Below are positions 11,525 through 23,195 of a stretch of DNA of 64,000 nt, one piece after another. Positions within the stretch are counted from its first letter, which is position 1. The number at the start of each line of letters is the position of its first letter. A model generated the notes under the pieces. The model worked only from the letters and a program-made list of their open reading frames with translations, had not been told where the DNA came from and did not search any database. Origin of the DNA: Schistocerca nitens (Eukaryota; Arthropoda; Insecta; Orthoptera; Acrididae); assembly GCF_023898315.1 (NCBI RefSeq), contig NC_064616.1, forward strand, positions 288,513,205 to 288,577,204, read 5' to 3'. The position numbers and the translations under genes are program-made.

Positions 11525-11723
11525 TCGGCCGGAGTGTCCGAGCGGTTCTAGGCGCTACAGTCTGGAACCGCGCGACCGCCACGGTCGCAGGTTCGAATCC
11601 TGCCTCGGGCATGGATGTGTGTGATGTCCTTAAGTTCGTTAGGTTTAAGTAGTTCTAAGTTCTATGGGACTGATGATCTCAGCAGTTAAGTCCCATAGTG
11701 CTCAGAGCCATATGAACCATTTT
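11525..11723 (+). mobile_element. SINE-A with 14-15-bp TSD
   Basis: Complete head (GTCCGAGCGGTTCTAGGCG; GGTTCGAATCC) and tail (CAGAGCCATATGAACCATT). The TSD TTGATGTTTTTTCCG at 11510-11524 recurs, one T shorter, at 11724-11737. It lies inside the Tc1 copy. Confidence 0.93.
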
Positions 11724-11811
11724 TTGATGTTTTTCCGGATTCCTGATGTTCACGGTACACTCGTGAAATGGTCACAGTGGAAAACCCCCACTTCGTCGCT
11801 ACCTCGGAGAT

Positions 11812-11960
11812 AATCTGTGTGAAATATTATCGGACTTAACTGCTAAGGTCATCAGTTCCTAAGCTTACACACTACTTAACCTAAGTTATTCTAAGGACAA
11901 ACACACATACCCATGCCCGAGGGAGGACTCGAACCTCCGCCGGGACCAGCCGCACAGCTA
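11812..11960 (-). mobile_element. SINE-C, 5' head partly lost, with TSD
   Basis: The minus-strand sequence has the GGAGGTTCGAGTCCTCCCTC B-box region and the family-C tail (GGTCATCAGTTCCTAAGCTT in plus orientation). The TSD CCTCGGAGAT (11802-11811) recurs as CTTCGGAGAT (11961-11970). It is the second SINE inside this Tc1 element. Confidence 0.85.
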
Positions 11961-12307
11961 CTTCGGAGATCCTGTGTCCCATCGCTCGTGCGCCGACTAT
12001 CTAACAACTGCGCCAGACACTTCCTGTCTTATATAGGTGTTGCTGATCGCAGTGCCGTATTCTGCCTGTTTACATATATCTGTATTTGAATACGCATGCC
12101 TATCCCAGTTTCTTTGGCGCCTCAGTGTGTATCGTTCGCAGCGAGGGCGCGACTTTGATACCTATACCATCTTGGAAATTACACTACGGACAAAACAAGA
12201 AATAAGTCCAGTAAAAATGGGTTCTGAAACTCATACCTTGTGAGTACTTGTTCATATTCACTACAGTGAAACACATCTCTTCCGCTCCAAGCTCTTTGCT
12301 ATTACGG

Positions 12308-12462
12308 CCGGCCGAAGTGGCCGTGCGGTTCTAGGCGCTGCAGTCTGGAACCGCGAGACCGCTATGGTCGCAGATTCGAATCCTGCCTCGGGCATGGATG
12401 TGTGTGATGTCCTTAGGTTAAGTTTAACTAGTTTTAAGTTCTAGGGGACTATTTGAACCATT
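12308..12462 (+). mobile_element. SINE-A with deleted tail segment and 13-bp TSD
   Basis: The head is complete. In the tail, GGGGACT joins directly to ATTTGAACCATT, losing about 35 bp that hold the GATGACC core. The TSD TTTGCTATTACGG is exact at 12295-12307 and 12463-12475. Confidence 0.92.
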
Positions 12463-12475
12463 TTTGCTATTACGG

Positions 12476-13497
12476 GCGATTTACGTAATGCAGTAAACAA
12501 ATGAGAACACATCATTTTGATACTGTGGGAACTCAGAGCTACAGATATAATCTGTTTGCTGTTTCATTCGACCTGAGCTTGCGAGCCATAACAGAAGATC
12601 ATATTTGCCATTTCCTATGTGTAATAATAGACTTCCGTAATACTAGTAAGCGCAAAGATAAAACTACAATGCAAAAGCAATTCACAAACTTATCAAAACG
12701 CAGACGTGTTCCATTATAAGTAATGCATGCAGAGCACTTACTCAGAACAGTGAATACGGTTTACAGTAACAACACTAACAGATGTCTACTGGATGCTGCA
12801 CCCATCTACAATTAGAAGAATGTGTCCTCATGTGTTAACTGCAGTTTATAGGTCGTCCGTAGCAACAAAGACCCTGCAGTAGAAGAGAGTAGCGTAGATT
12901 TCACAGTAGCGAAAATTAACAATTGAACATTGCTTTTAAGGTGTACATTTTAGAGCCCATGTTCAATAAACATTTTTGTCCATACTACCACTTCCTAAAA
13001 ATGGAATAATTTTTTAACACCCTGTATGTACTGGCGACCCGCCCAGACTTCGCATAGGTAGCACAAAGTATTTACAGTCGTACGTCTTCTCTGGCATAGC
13101 GGGAAATAAATAATATACACAAACCTTCCTCGTGAACAAGTCTCTCTGTTAGTGCAAACCCTATCAAAATCCTTACAGTAGGCCTTCAGATGAGCCTTCA
13201 TATACAGACAGAAAAACGCAGCGAGGGACTATATGAACTGTAACGGCCCTATAACACTGTAGACCAAACTAGTAAGACATCAACTCAACTTCTGGGAGAT
13301 GGCGGTTCAAAGCCGTGTCCGACCATAAATATTTAGGATGTTTCTAACTCTCTTAAGGCAAAAGCCGACATGGTTCCTTTGAGGTGCTGATTTCGTTCCC
13401 GACCTTTCTCAGTCCGCATGCTCCGCCTCTAATGATCTCATCTTCGACATGAGGTTGAACTTACAATCTTCCTTCCTGTAACACTCATTTCGGGTAG
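12476..13497. other. mostly unassigned; possible transposon end near 13028
   Basis: A TTTTTTAACACCCTGTATG stretch ending near 13028 resembles the end of a TIR transposon, but I cannot find its partner. No coding motif is recognised in the rest. Confidence 0.35.
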
Positions 13498-13510
13498 TCC
13501 TGAAGTTACT

Positions 13511-13726
13511 AAAAATGGTTCAAATGGCTCTGAGCACTATGGGACTCAACTGCCGTGGTCATAAGTCCCCTAGAACTTAGAACTAGTTAAACCTAACTAA
13601 CCTAAGGACAGCACACAACACCCAGCCATCACGAGGCAGAGAAAATCCCTGACCCCGCCGGGAATCGAACCCGGGAACCCGGGCGTGGGAAGCGAGAACG
13701 CTACCGCACGACCACTAGATGCGGGC
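13511..13726 (-). mobile_element. SINE-B (Gly-like head), 13-bp TSD
   Basis: The minus-strand head has GTGGTCGTGCGGTAGCG (A box), an anticodon-loop-like CTTCCCACG and GGGTTCGATTCCCGGCGGGG (B box). The GGATTTTCTCTGCCTCGTGA linker and the SINE-A-type tail follow. The TSD TCCTGAAGTTACT is exact at 13498-13510 and 13727-13739. Confidence 0.95.
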
Positions 13727-14084
13727 TCCTGAAGTTACTTTTGCATTTGAAGATTTCATCCCACTAAGAACGGCGTGTTGAGTTCCATCCACAAATATTT
13801 ACTGAATTCAGTGTCGAAACTGGCCCGATATTCGAAAAGCTCATATTGTGTTCACTAATGATAGCAAGACTGTATCGGATGGCTTCAGGATGTCAAGGAA
13901 CTCAGTACCAACCTGGGCGACTCTGTCTACGGTGCTCGGGATCCCAGATGAGAAAAGCTGGACACCAAAAGAAGATGCAAAGTGCCACATTTCACATTCA
14001 CAAATAATTGCACAGCTCAAAGAAGCGATATTGGCCACAAAAAATGCTACGTACGTCTACATGTACATACTTATTCCGCAAATC

Positions 14085-15555
14085 ACCGTATTCTGAGGCT
14101 AAACTGACTGACACTACAAAACCTAATTTGTCTTATTCTGTTTTCGCAGTCCTTACGCAAGACGTACGTTGGCGGCAGCAGAATCGTTCTGCAACCGGCC
14201 GCAAATGCGGATTCTCTAAACGTTCTCAATGGTGTTCCGCGAAAATACTGTCGCCCTCCTTTCAGGGATTCCCATTCGAGTTCACGAAACATCTTTGTAA
14301 TACTCGCGTGCTGATCGAAACTACCGGTAACACCTCTAGCAGCTCGCCTCTGAATTGTTTCAATGTCTCCCTTTAATCCGGCCTGGTGAGTCTCAAAGAT
14401 CCGAGCAATACTCAAGAACGGGTCGCCCTAGTATTCTATATGCCGTCTCCTTTCTACATGACCTAACACCTTCCTAAAATTCTCCTTTTAAACCTAAGTC
14501 TACCATTCGCCTCTTCTACTACCGACCTTACTTGCTCGTTCCATTTCATATCTCTTTAACGTTACGCCTAAGTGACTGTATCAAGAAACACACTACTAAT
14601 TCTGTATTCGAACTTTACAAGATTGTTTTTCCTACTCATGTGCATTTTCCTACGTGTACATTTTCCTACGTGTACTCCTACAGCCACTCAACCATGATAC
14701 TTTCCCCTACGCTACACGGTCATCAGCAAACAGTCTCCGATTGCCGCTCACCGCATTCGTCAGATAATTTGTGTGTATACAGATCAAAAACGGTCCTATC
14801 ACACTTCCCTGGTGTACTCCTGATGATATTGCAGATGTAGATATAGATGTAGATATCCTCGTCTCTGAAGGACACTCGCTATCCTCGACAACGTACTGAG
14901 TTCTATTAGTTAAGATGTCTACGAGTCACTCACTTATCTGGGACTCTATTCCGTGTGTCGTACCTTCGTTAATCATCTGCAGTTAGTTACTGTGTCAAAC
15001 GCTTTCCGGGAATATAGGAATATGCAATCTCATGCTGCCCTTCATCGTTGGTTCGCAGGATATCATGTGAGAATAGGGCGCGATGCTTTCTAAATCCGTT
15101 CTGATTTGCGGACAGATGCTTTTCTGTTCCAAGGGAATTTATTGTATTCGAACTTACAATATATTCAAGAATTCTGCAGCAAGGATACCGGTCTGTCATT
15201 TTCTGGTCACTTCTTTTACACTTCTTATTATACAGCAGTCACCAGGGCTTTTTCCAGTCGCTTGGGTTTTGCGCTGAGCCGGCCGATGTGGCCGAGCGGT
15301 TCTAGGCGCTTCAGTCTGGAACCACGCGATCTCTACGGTCGCAGGTTCGAATCCTGCCTCGGGCATGGATGTGTGTGATGTCCTTAGGTTAGTTAGGTTT
15401 AAGTAGTTCTAAATTCTAGGGGATTGATGACCTCAGATGTTAAGTCCCATAGTGCTCGGAGCCATTTGAACTATTTATTTATTTATTTATTTATTTGCGC
15501 TGAGAGAGACATTTGCGATAAATGTAAGCTAATTAAGAGGCCAATGTCAGAGAGA
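14085..15555 (-). pseudogene. CR1-like LINE remnant (RT and C-terminal region)
   Basis: On the minus strand, RT blocks run in order: a GVHQGSVIGPFLICIHTN motif and an intact FADD core near 14830-14730, then a degenerate middle, then IQRRAARGVTGSFDQHASI and RTILLPPTYVLRKDCENRIR near 14360-14090. The order matches the RT C-terminal region at 21.5-22.1 kb and 38.4-39.2 kb, but the sequence is a different subfamily. Frameshifts and stops are frequent. SINE-A at 15279-15494 interrupts the upstream part, and matching LINE-like sequence resumes to about 15555. Confidence 0.75.
15279..15494 (+). mobile_element. SINE-A with (ATTT)n 3' tail and 10-bp TSD
   Basis: Full head and tail are present, followed by about six ATTT units at the 3' end. 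The TSD TTGCGCTGAG is exact at 15269-15278 and 15495-15504. The simple 3' tail is what target-primed reverse transcription leaves. Confidence 0.95.
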
Positions 15556-15845
15556 CTGTCTACGATCGATTGTTGCTTGATCCCACATCTGTGTATTTGT
15601 AAACTGGCGCTGGCCTACTGAGCCACCGAACACCAAATGCTATGTGGTTTATAGCCATTTTTTCGCTATCTTAGAGACTATGAGCTAGTGTGATTGTGCG
15701 TATGACCGTGAGTGAGGTTGGGGAGAGAGTATGTATTTGTGTAAGACTCACTCTTCCTTGTTTTATGATATTTAACCATATCCGTGACTACTCATATCTG
15801 TAAGGGTGCTGATAACCCCGTTGTTGAGCGCCCATAAGCCCAAAA

Positions 15846-15883
15846 CACACACACACACACGCACACAACCACAACCACACACG

Positions 15884-15944
<61 letters not shown>

Positions 15945-15955
15945 ACACACTCACG
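15846..15955. repeat. (AC)n microsatellite
   Basis: An interrupted then long pure AC run. The apparent ORFs across it on both strands are repeat artefacts. Confidence 0.97.
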
Positions 15956-16149
15956 CACGTCCTACTTCTTAGTTTTGTTTTCACGTAGAGATCTCATATC
16001 TTTTTTCTTACAGTAGTCTCTCCAATACCACCTACATCCCAACCTGTAGTCACAGTTACCAGGAGCCCTCATTCTATTATCTTCATCATCACCAGCAGCA
16101 GCAGCAGCAACATCAGCATCATCATCGTCGTCTTCAAGGGTTAGACCTT

Positions 16150-17210
16150 TTCACCAGTTCAGTCTCAGAATTTTTCACGCCGTCTCTTTAATGGACGTCC
16201 AACATTTCTCAAGCCTATTGGGCTATATAGTTTTGTAGCATTAGTTATCTTCTTCTTAGACACAGATTGGATACGATTTTGCCACTTTGGCCAGATTTTT
16301 AAGCTATAGTCGTATACGGTTTTACATTTACTTATTGTCTAATACTGATTTTTCATTTATGGTCCATTAACGAACATCCTTTTACAAAGCGGAGTAACTT
16401 GATCTCTGATGATTCGAACTGTCGCAACTGATCTGATGTTAGCTTCAAACATTCGCTACCATACAGCAGCCAAAGAAAGGCTATTACTCCGTAACGTTTC
16501 ATTAGAGTTTCTTTCCCTGCGTTATATTTTAACGTTCGTGGTATGATTTCTACAGAAATTCCTGAATCCGGTCAATTTTAGGCCTTAATCATCTGAGATG
16601 GAAAATTTTAAATTTACATCCAACATATTTAAACTGTCTTACTTGTTCTATTGTTTGTCCATCTATAATAATTTTGCCTCTTTAAGTTCCAGTCCTTAAA
16701 ATGTCATCAAAAAATGTTCAAATGTGTGTGAATCCCTAAGGGACCAAACTGCTGAGGTCATCGGTCCCTATACTTACACATTACTTAAAATAACTTATGC
16801 TAAGAACAACACACACACCCAGGCCTGAGGGAGGACTCGAACCTCCGGCGGGAGGGACCGCGCAGTCAGCGCCTCAAACTGCGCGGCCACTCCTCGTGGC
16901 AAAATTTCATCACTTTTGTTTTATGAGTAGATAGTTTCATTTCGTATTTAGTATCAATTTTACTCAACTTGTATACAACAACAAGAACCTTTTCTACAGG
17001 GTTTCATATTATAATTTAAATACTAGCGTCAATAAATTAAAACGATTGCTTCTTAATGTGTCGTTTAGTATACTCCACAATTTATAAATGCTACCATCAA
17101 TATAAACATCTAAAATGATGAGGGACAGTGGGTAGCCTTGTCTAACTTCTTGACAAACACTGGTAGATCCTGCCACAATTCCTTGCAGTACCTCACATCA
17201 CCATCATCTT
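16150..17210 (-). pseudogene. non-LTR RT remnant (RTE-like), holding SINE-C
   Basis: Minus-strand translation, with many stops, gives an EVRQGYPLS motif near 17130, an IIIDGQTIEQVRQFKYVGC block near 16670 and a KIDRIQEFL block near 16560. This is the RT thumb arrangement of RTE-like elements rather than the CR1-like family. The copy is old and truncated. SINE-C at 16710-16900 splits it. Confidence 0.55.
16710..16900 (-). mobile_element. SINE-C with 12-bp TSD
   Basis: Minus strand: CACGAGGAGTGGCCGCGCAG head, GGAGGTTCGAGTCCTCCCTC B box, and a tail with ACCGATGACCTCAGCAGTTT and a GTGTGTGAAT terminus. The TSD AAAATGTCATCA (16698-16709) recurs as AAAATTTCATCA (16901-16912). Confidence 0.93.
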
Positions 17211-17430
17211 GACGTAAAAGTCATCACCTACTTCATCTTCAGAATGTTTTTATACCGAAGTTATAAAACTTTTATACTGCAATGGCTGAAGAACTGCTAT
17301 TTTGTCGCTAGTATCCTGCCCATAGTAGAAGGAATGTCAGTGATACGTAAATAATAAGATAAAAACAAAAAGTGTGTCATTAAATCCCAAACTTATCTCC
17401 ATTACGTCCCGCATTCGGTTCCAAATTAGT

Positions 17431-17638
17431 TCAAATGGCTCTGAGCACTATGGGACTTAACAGCTATGGTCATCAGTCCCCTAGAACTTAGAACTACTTA
17501 AACCTAACTAACCTAAGGACATCACACAACACCCAGCCATCACGAGGCAGAGAAAATCCCTGACCCCGCCGGGAATCGAACCCGGGAACCCGGGCGTGGG
17601 AAGCGAGAACGCTACCGCACGACCACGAGATGCGGGCT
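17431..17638 (-). mobile_element. SINE-B with ~10-bp TSD
   Basis: Same structure as the copy at 13511: Gly-like head, TTTTCTCTGCCTCGTGATGG linker and SINE-A-type tail. TSD CCAAATTAGT left, CCAATTAGT right. Confidence 0.93.
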
Positions 17639-17648
17639 CCCAATTAGT

Positions 17649-18319
17649 CTAGTTACAAGTACAGATGCAGTCACGCTATTTGATCTCATGGAACAAGATA
17701 ATTTCGTCTGCCGTACTGCTTTGCCATTTCACATTACTATCTGCGAATACTGCATGATCAGAATCCACGTCATTACGCACTGAAACTATCAGTTTCACCA
17801 ATTACGGATTTGTGCTGTAATAACACTGCATAAACGTGGTACGGTAACGAGGTAGCTAACTCCTGCAGCTTGCTAACAACCATACAACCCACGTCAGAGT
17901 AAACTGTGTGCCAAGATAGCTCTCATTACACCAAATTTCAGCCCGTTCTAGCCACGAATGGAGCGTGAGAAGAATAGCTACCAATATTACTAGAACATAT
18001 ACAGCAACGAACCACTCTTCTTAACTTATTTATTACAACACGTGTTTTTGTTTTCACTTATATTTAGTGGTGAGAAATACTTATAAATTCGTCATCATTA
18101 TATTTATGTCGACTACACTTTGCTGTGACTGACTTTTAATCTGTATCCTTTAACTCTTTGCTGTAGTGCTATGTACATAAGAGAATGATACTAAACGCCA
18201 CGAGAAACCATTTGGTACGGATATTAGATTCTATTTATTTGACGAACAGACAACATAATTTTAATCAAAAGCTCTTTCTGCCACTCTTCAGTACAGACTA
18301 TTTCTTTCCACACATTAAC
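17649..18319. other. no recognisable gene or repeat
   Basis: AT-rich sequence with short ORFs only. I see nothing assignable. Confidence 0.45.
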
Positions 18320-18590
18320 TACAAAACTATGGAAGGTGGTGAAACCCGACTTGGGTAGAGACAAGGCTGGGCTCGAGAGACGTGAAGAAACACGCGAGGC
18401 AGTTCTGACTCTACATTTTGTATTACAACATAGTTTGAAGAAAGGCAAACCAACGTTCTTTGCATTTGTTACTTCAGACAAAGGGTTTGACAATGCTCAT
18501 CGAAATAAAAATCTGTGGAATTCTGAAGCTGTCAACGGCAAAATACAGGGATAGTCTTAAAGTATTCATTATCACCACGAAAAAAATCAC
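18320..18590 (+). pseudogene. RTE-like RT fragment (finger/palm N-terminal part)
   Basis: The plus-strand reading gives ETREAVLTLHFVLQHSLKKG, then KPTFFAFVTSDKGFDNAHRN and an ILKLSTAKYRDS block after a frameshift. These correspond to the RT motif that carries the first catalytic D of the palm (here FVTSDKGFDN in place of FVDLEKAFDN, so that D is not conserved). Sequence breaks off after KYRDSLKVF. The next RT motif is found on the same strand at 23196. Confidence 0.7.
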
Positions 18591-18756
18591 GATCAGCCAT
18601 AAACTGGCTGGTAGCAGTAGTCCTTCTCTATATATTCATCCTTTAATACGAGTACGATTCGTTTTCTCAGCAATTGGAGACTTGGCGGAGACCTTGGCCG
18701 TAGAAGTCTGCGTTGTGGACGCTCAGGAAGTGTTGCACCTCGAAAATCCATTGAAG

Positions 18757-19072
18757 AGCCAAAGAAACTGATACACCTGCCTAATATCGTGTAGGGCCCC
18801 CGCGAGCACTCAGAAGTGCCGCAACACGACGTCGGAAGGACTCGACCAATGGCTGAAGCAATGCTGGGGGGAACTGACTCCAACAGTCCTGCAGGTCTGT
18901 CCATAAATTCGTAAGACTACTAGGGGGTTGAGATCTCTTCTGAACAGCACGTTGCAAGGCATCCCAGATACGCTCAATGATGTTCATGTCTGCGGAGTTT
19001 AGAGGCACGTGGATATGTTTCAACTCAGAAGAGTGTTCCTGGAACCACTCTGTAGCAATTCTGGACGTGTGG
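18757..19072 (-). pseudogene. Tc1-like (DD36E family) C-terminal fragment
   Basis: It starts with the CATTGAAGAGCCAAAGAAAC terminal repeat. On the minus strand it encodes ADMNIIERIWDALQRAVQK through LLSARGGPTRY, the last third of the transposase. It is truncated at 19072, where a different Tc1 family begins. Closely related to the copies at 10.9 kb and 32.2 kb. Confidence 0.85.
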
Positions 19073-19084
19073 TGTCATCATCCG

Positions 19085-19931
19085 CTAGGTTGCAACGCGG
19101 ACGAAAGTGTGTGTTGAGTGATCGAGACAGCCGATCATTGAAGAACTCTATGACGAAATATAAGAAGACAACAGCTGCAGAAGTCACTGCAGAGTCCTGT
19201 CAGTACCAAAACAACAAGGGCCCCAAAAGCAGGGAATTGCAAGGCAAGTTGGACTTCACTTATCAGTGATGCAAATGCAGTTAACAGTGAAACGTGATGC
19301 CGAAGCCATAAAACATGGAGCAATAGAATAATGCCATTTGCTCGAATGGGTGTTGTTTCACTCTGTTTCCAACTTCTGGCCGAGTATGTCCCAAGAGTAA
19401 AACATGGCGGGAGTTCAGTGACGGTTTGGGTGGACATATTCTCTTATTCCACGGATCCCATTGTTATTCTGCATGGTCGAATTACTGACAGCGATTATGT
19501 GACCATTTTGGGTGATCATGTCCGTCCGATAGAAAAATGTTCTTTCCCCAGGGGTGATGCTGTGTTCTGAACGTCAGAGTCCCTGTTCGTAGAGCTCGAA
19601 TCGTCCAGGACTTGTTTTGAGGGCACGTGGATGAACTGTCGCATCTCTTCTGGCGACCAAAGTCACCAGAACTCAATATTACTGAACTTCCGTGCACTGA
19701 TTTGGAGAGAAGTGTGTGTGGTGTGATTCGTCTCTGTCTTCACCATCGTTACTTGAACTTGGCATTATTTTGCAGGAAGAATGGTATCAGGTTCTCTTGA
19801 AAGCCATACAGTACCTTTCTTTATCCATTCCGAGACGACTGGAAGCTGTTTTGACTGTCAATGGTTTTCCTACTACGTATTACTTATGGTAATAAATTGG
19901 TTTTGTCGTGTTTCCATATTTTTGTCCACCC
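19085..19931 (+). pseudogene. Tc1-like transposase remnant (family ending TTTTTGTCCACCCA)
   Basis: The plus-strand sequence contains, across frames, a GGSSVTVWVDIFSYST block (the VMVWG position), ILGDHVRPI, a degenerate FPRGDAVF and the C-terminal LEIILQEEWYQVLLKAIQYL-like region near 19755-19815. It ends with a TTTCCATATTTTTGTCCACC terminal sequence, also found inverted at 58.15 kb. Frameshifts and internal loss make it inactive. Confidence 0.65.
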
Positions 19932-19945
19932 ACTGTAAGTACCGT

Positions 19946-20266
19946 GGCAACGGCCTTGCCACAGTGGATACACCGGTTCCCGTCAGATCACCGAAGTTAA
20001 GCGCTGTCGGGCGTGGCCGGCACCTGGCTGGGTGACCATCCACGCCGCCATGCGCTGTTGCCATTTTTCGGGGTGCACTCAGACCCGTGATGCCAATTGA
20101 GGAGCTACTCGGCCGAATAGTAGCGGCTCCGGTCAAAGAAAACCATCATAACGACTGGGAGAGCGGTGTGCTGACCACTCACCCCTCGTATCCGCATCCT
20201 CATCTGAGAATGACACGGCGGTCGGATGGTTCCGATGGGCCACTTGTGGTGTGAAGACGGAGTGCA
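19946..20266 (+). mobile_element. 5S-rRNA-headed SINE with exact 14-bp TSD
   Basis: The head aligns with 5S rRNA: GGATACACCGGTTCCCGTCA, CCGAAGTTAAGCGCTGTCGG (A box and intermediate element) and TGGCTGGGTGACC (C box). A non-5S body of about 200 bp follows (GCGGCTCCGGTCAAAGAAAA, ATGACACGGCGGTCGGATGG). The TSD ACTGTAAGTACCGT is exact at 19932-19945 and 20267-20280. The head carries the type-1 pol III promoter. Confidence 0.95.
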
Positions 20267-20280
20267 ACTGTAAGTACCGT

Positions 20281-21410
20281 AAGTAAATATACTAAATTTG
20301 CTTTCAAACAAGACACACAGCGCACGTAGTCGTAATCACACCGCTGTGCAAATATTTTCAGTGCAATACAGATACAAAAAAATGTAATAAGAAGTCAAAC
20401 GAAATACAGTTACTCTGTAACAAGCCACTGGAGTCCACAGGTCCCTTACTCCAAAATACTGTGAAAATATCCCTAAACGACCTCATAAAGTCTGTACATG
20501 GAGTTTGGGTCCTTTTCGGGAGTGAGGTTAGCGATTACTCAGTCCTTATGATTACGGGATACGATATTTGGTCGTTCATTGCAAAGTGTTTAATACTAGG
20601 ATATCTCATCTCTCGTCCAGTTCTACATTGTTTCCCGGAGCACAGTTTCGGCTCAATACAACGAATGGCTCAAAGAATGACACGATCACAGTTAGGTTTT
20701 GACTTCCATGCATAAAAAATTAATTACATTTACAAAGGCGGCTGCAGAATGGAATGGCTTTGGTCTGTAACACAAATTTACGTTGTATGTTTGTTGTGTC
20801 TGCAGTTGTAGGTGGCGGATGCGAGACAGATATTTATACTTCAAACAAAAAGATATACATTTGCACGGGTAAAACTCACACGCTTTTATTTACAATGTTT
20901 TCATGTAGCCAAAACTTGCAAAAACAAATGTATGACGTCTTCTGTAGGATGTACAAAGCTTTGTCTCAGTGCTTCTGAGTAGTTACTTGTAGTATCTGGT
21001 GACCGTGGCCTGGATGGCAGTCCACCAAAATTCCTCGTCTCTTGGGCGTGTCCTCTCCACTGCTTCTGCCGGATCTCTGCGTGTGCTGTTTTATAAAGAG
21101 GTGCGGAAGGATGCTATCTGCTTCGTTTTGGGCGTGGCCATTAACGGCGACCTCTATCTTCATACGTAGAGCCACCCATCTGTCTTATGGCGAGTGGCGG
21201 AGAATCCAGGGCGAGTGCGACGCCCACTGGCGGCCAACCTGGAGTTATCACACTCGGCTGCCTTCGGGTTGAAGCGCCATTTGCGGTCAGCATGAATACT
21301 GCCGATTCCGTAATTTCAGTTAAACCTCGTTAGCACAGTACATATCTGACAATACAATAAGTCTCCAAAACGAGTTTTTCATTGTGCTTTTAGTGTGCAT
21401 TGTTTTGAAA
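20281..21410. other. no recognisable gene or repeat
   Basis: Several ORFs of 70-85 codons on both strands lack any motif I know. The part at about 21000-21300 is more GC-rich and could be part of an unidentified repeat. Confidence 0.4.
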
Positions 21411-21414
21411 CTTC

Positions 21415-22975
21415 ATCTACATCTACATCTATATCCATACTCCGCAAGCCACCTGACGGTGTGTGGCGGAGGGTTCCTTCAGTACCTCTATCGGTTCTCC
21501 CTTCTATTCCATACTCGTATTGTTCGTGGAAAGAAGGACTGTCGGTATCCCTCAGTGTGGGCTCTAATCCCTCTGATTTTATCCTCATGGTCTCTTCGCG
21601 GGATATACGTAGGAGGGAGCAATATACTGCTTGACTCCTCGGTGAAGGTATGTTCTCGAAACTTCAACAAAAGTCCGTACCGAGCTACTGAGCGTCTCTC
21701 CTGCACAGTCTTCCACTGGAGTTTATCTATCATCTCCGTAACGCTTTCGCGATTACTAAATGATCCTGTAACGAAGCTTGCTGCTCTCCGTTGGATCTTC
21801 TCTAACTCTTCTATCAACCCTATCTGGTACGGATCCCAAACCAGTGAGCAGTATTCAAGCAGTGGGCGAAGAAGCGTACTGTAACCTACTTCCTTTGTTT
21901 TCGGATTGCATTTCCTTAGGATTATTCCAATGAATCTCAGTCTGGCATCTGCTTCACCGACGATCAACTTTATACGATCATTCCATTTTAAATCACTCCT
22001 AATGCGTACTTCCAGATAATTTATGAAATTAACTGCTTCCAGTTGCTGACCTGCTATTTTGTAGCTAAATGAAAAGGGATCTTTCTTTCTATGTATTCGC
22101 AGCACATTACACTTGTCTAAATTGAGATTCAATTGCCATTACCTGCACCATACGTCAATTCGCTGCAGATCCTCCTGCATTTCAGTACAATTTTCCATTG
22201 TTACAACCTCTCGATATGCCACAGCATCATCCGCAAAAAGCCTCAATGAACTTCCGATGTCATCCACAAAGTCATTTATGTATATTGTCAATAGCAACGG
22301 TCCTACGACACTCCCCTGCGGCACACCTGAAATCACTCTTACTTCGGAAGACTTCTTTCCATTGAGAATGACATGCTACGTTCTGCTATCTAGGAACTCT
22401 TCAATCCAATCACACAATTGGTCTGATAGTCCATATGCTCTTACTTTGTTCATTAAACGACTGTGGGGAACTGTATCGAACGCCTTGCGGAAGTCAAGAA
22501 ACACGGCATCTACCTGGAAACCCGTGTCTATGGCCCTGTGAGTCTCGTGGACGAATAGCGCGAGCTGGGTTTCACACGATCGTCTTTTTCGAAACCCCTG
22601 CTGATTCCTACAGAGTAGATAGATTTCAAGCCTCCAGAAAAGTCATTATACTCGAACATAATACGTGTTCCAAAATTCTACAACTGATCGACGTTAGAGA
22701 TATAGGTCTATAGTTCTGCACATCTGTTCGACGTCCCTTCTTGAAAACGGAGATGACCTGTGCCCTTTTCCAATCCTTTGGAACGCTACGCTCTTCTAGA
22801 GACCTACGGTACACCGCTGGAAGAAGGGGGGCTAGTTCCTTCGCGTACTCTGTGTAAAATCGAACTGGTATCCCATCAGGTCCAGCGGCCTTTCCTCTTT
22901 TGAGCGATTTTAATTGTTTCTCTATGCCTGTGTCGTCTATTTCGATATCTACCATTTTGTGATCTGATCGACAAT
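21415..22975 (-). pseudogene. 5'-truncated CR1-like LINE (RT)
   Basis: Minus-strand RT in three broken frames. They are 22955-22626 (KQLKSLKRGKAAGPDGIP, then NYRPISLTSISCRILEHV), 22336-22139 (ISGVPQGSVVGPLL, active site RLFADDAVAYRE) and 22132-21488 (KCNVLRIHRKKDPF, EEIQRRAA-type block, ILLPPTYIPRRDHEDK). The FADD active site is intact, unlike the longer copy at 38.5 kb. The endonuclease and ORF1 are missing. The element ends in a (TGTAGA)n-type tail at about 21415-21435. It shares its 3' end with the 39.3-kb copy, so the two are the same family. Confidence 0.92.
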
Positions 22976-23195
22976 CTAGAGAAGGAACTTCCTAACTGAT
23001 TAAAACTTTGTCCTAAAGGGTGTAGAACGCGGAACCTTGACTGTCGTGGGCTATCCAGGCACGCCTCACGACTACCCCTCGCAGTTTCAATTTATTCTGT
23101 AACTCTTTGCTGCTTCCCCAACTCCACAGAGGCTCATCTGCAGTAACTTTCACTGGAAAGTACTCTGAATTTTTGAAGTTATCGGGATAAAACAA

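Larger units (their letters stand above)
10923..12128 (-). pseudogene. Tc1-like transposon (DD36E spacing), internally deleted
   Basis: TIRs CACTGAAGAGCCAAAGAAAC (left) and GTTTCTTTGGCGCCTCAGTG (right) are flanked by TA. Minus-strand coding at 11497-10955 gives the catalytic domain: VMVWCGMG, then RRDNATPHTS and SPDMNIIEHMWD, ending LRARSCPTRY. Between the second catalytic D and the E I count 36 residues, so this is a DD36E-type Tc1 relative. Compared with the copy at 32.2-33.6 kb, a segment between about 11500 and 11510 is deleted, removing the linker and first catalytic D. SINE-A (11525) and SINE-C (11812) inserted later. It is inactive. Confidence 0.88.

Noticed and set aside
15772-15988. 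Cys/Val- and Thr/His-repeat ORFs
   Set aside because: Both are translations of an AC microsatellite.
19950-20070. 5S rRNA gene
   Set aside because: Only the internal part matches; a SINE body and exact TSD follow. It is a 5S-headed SINE.
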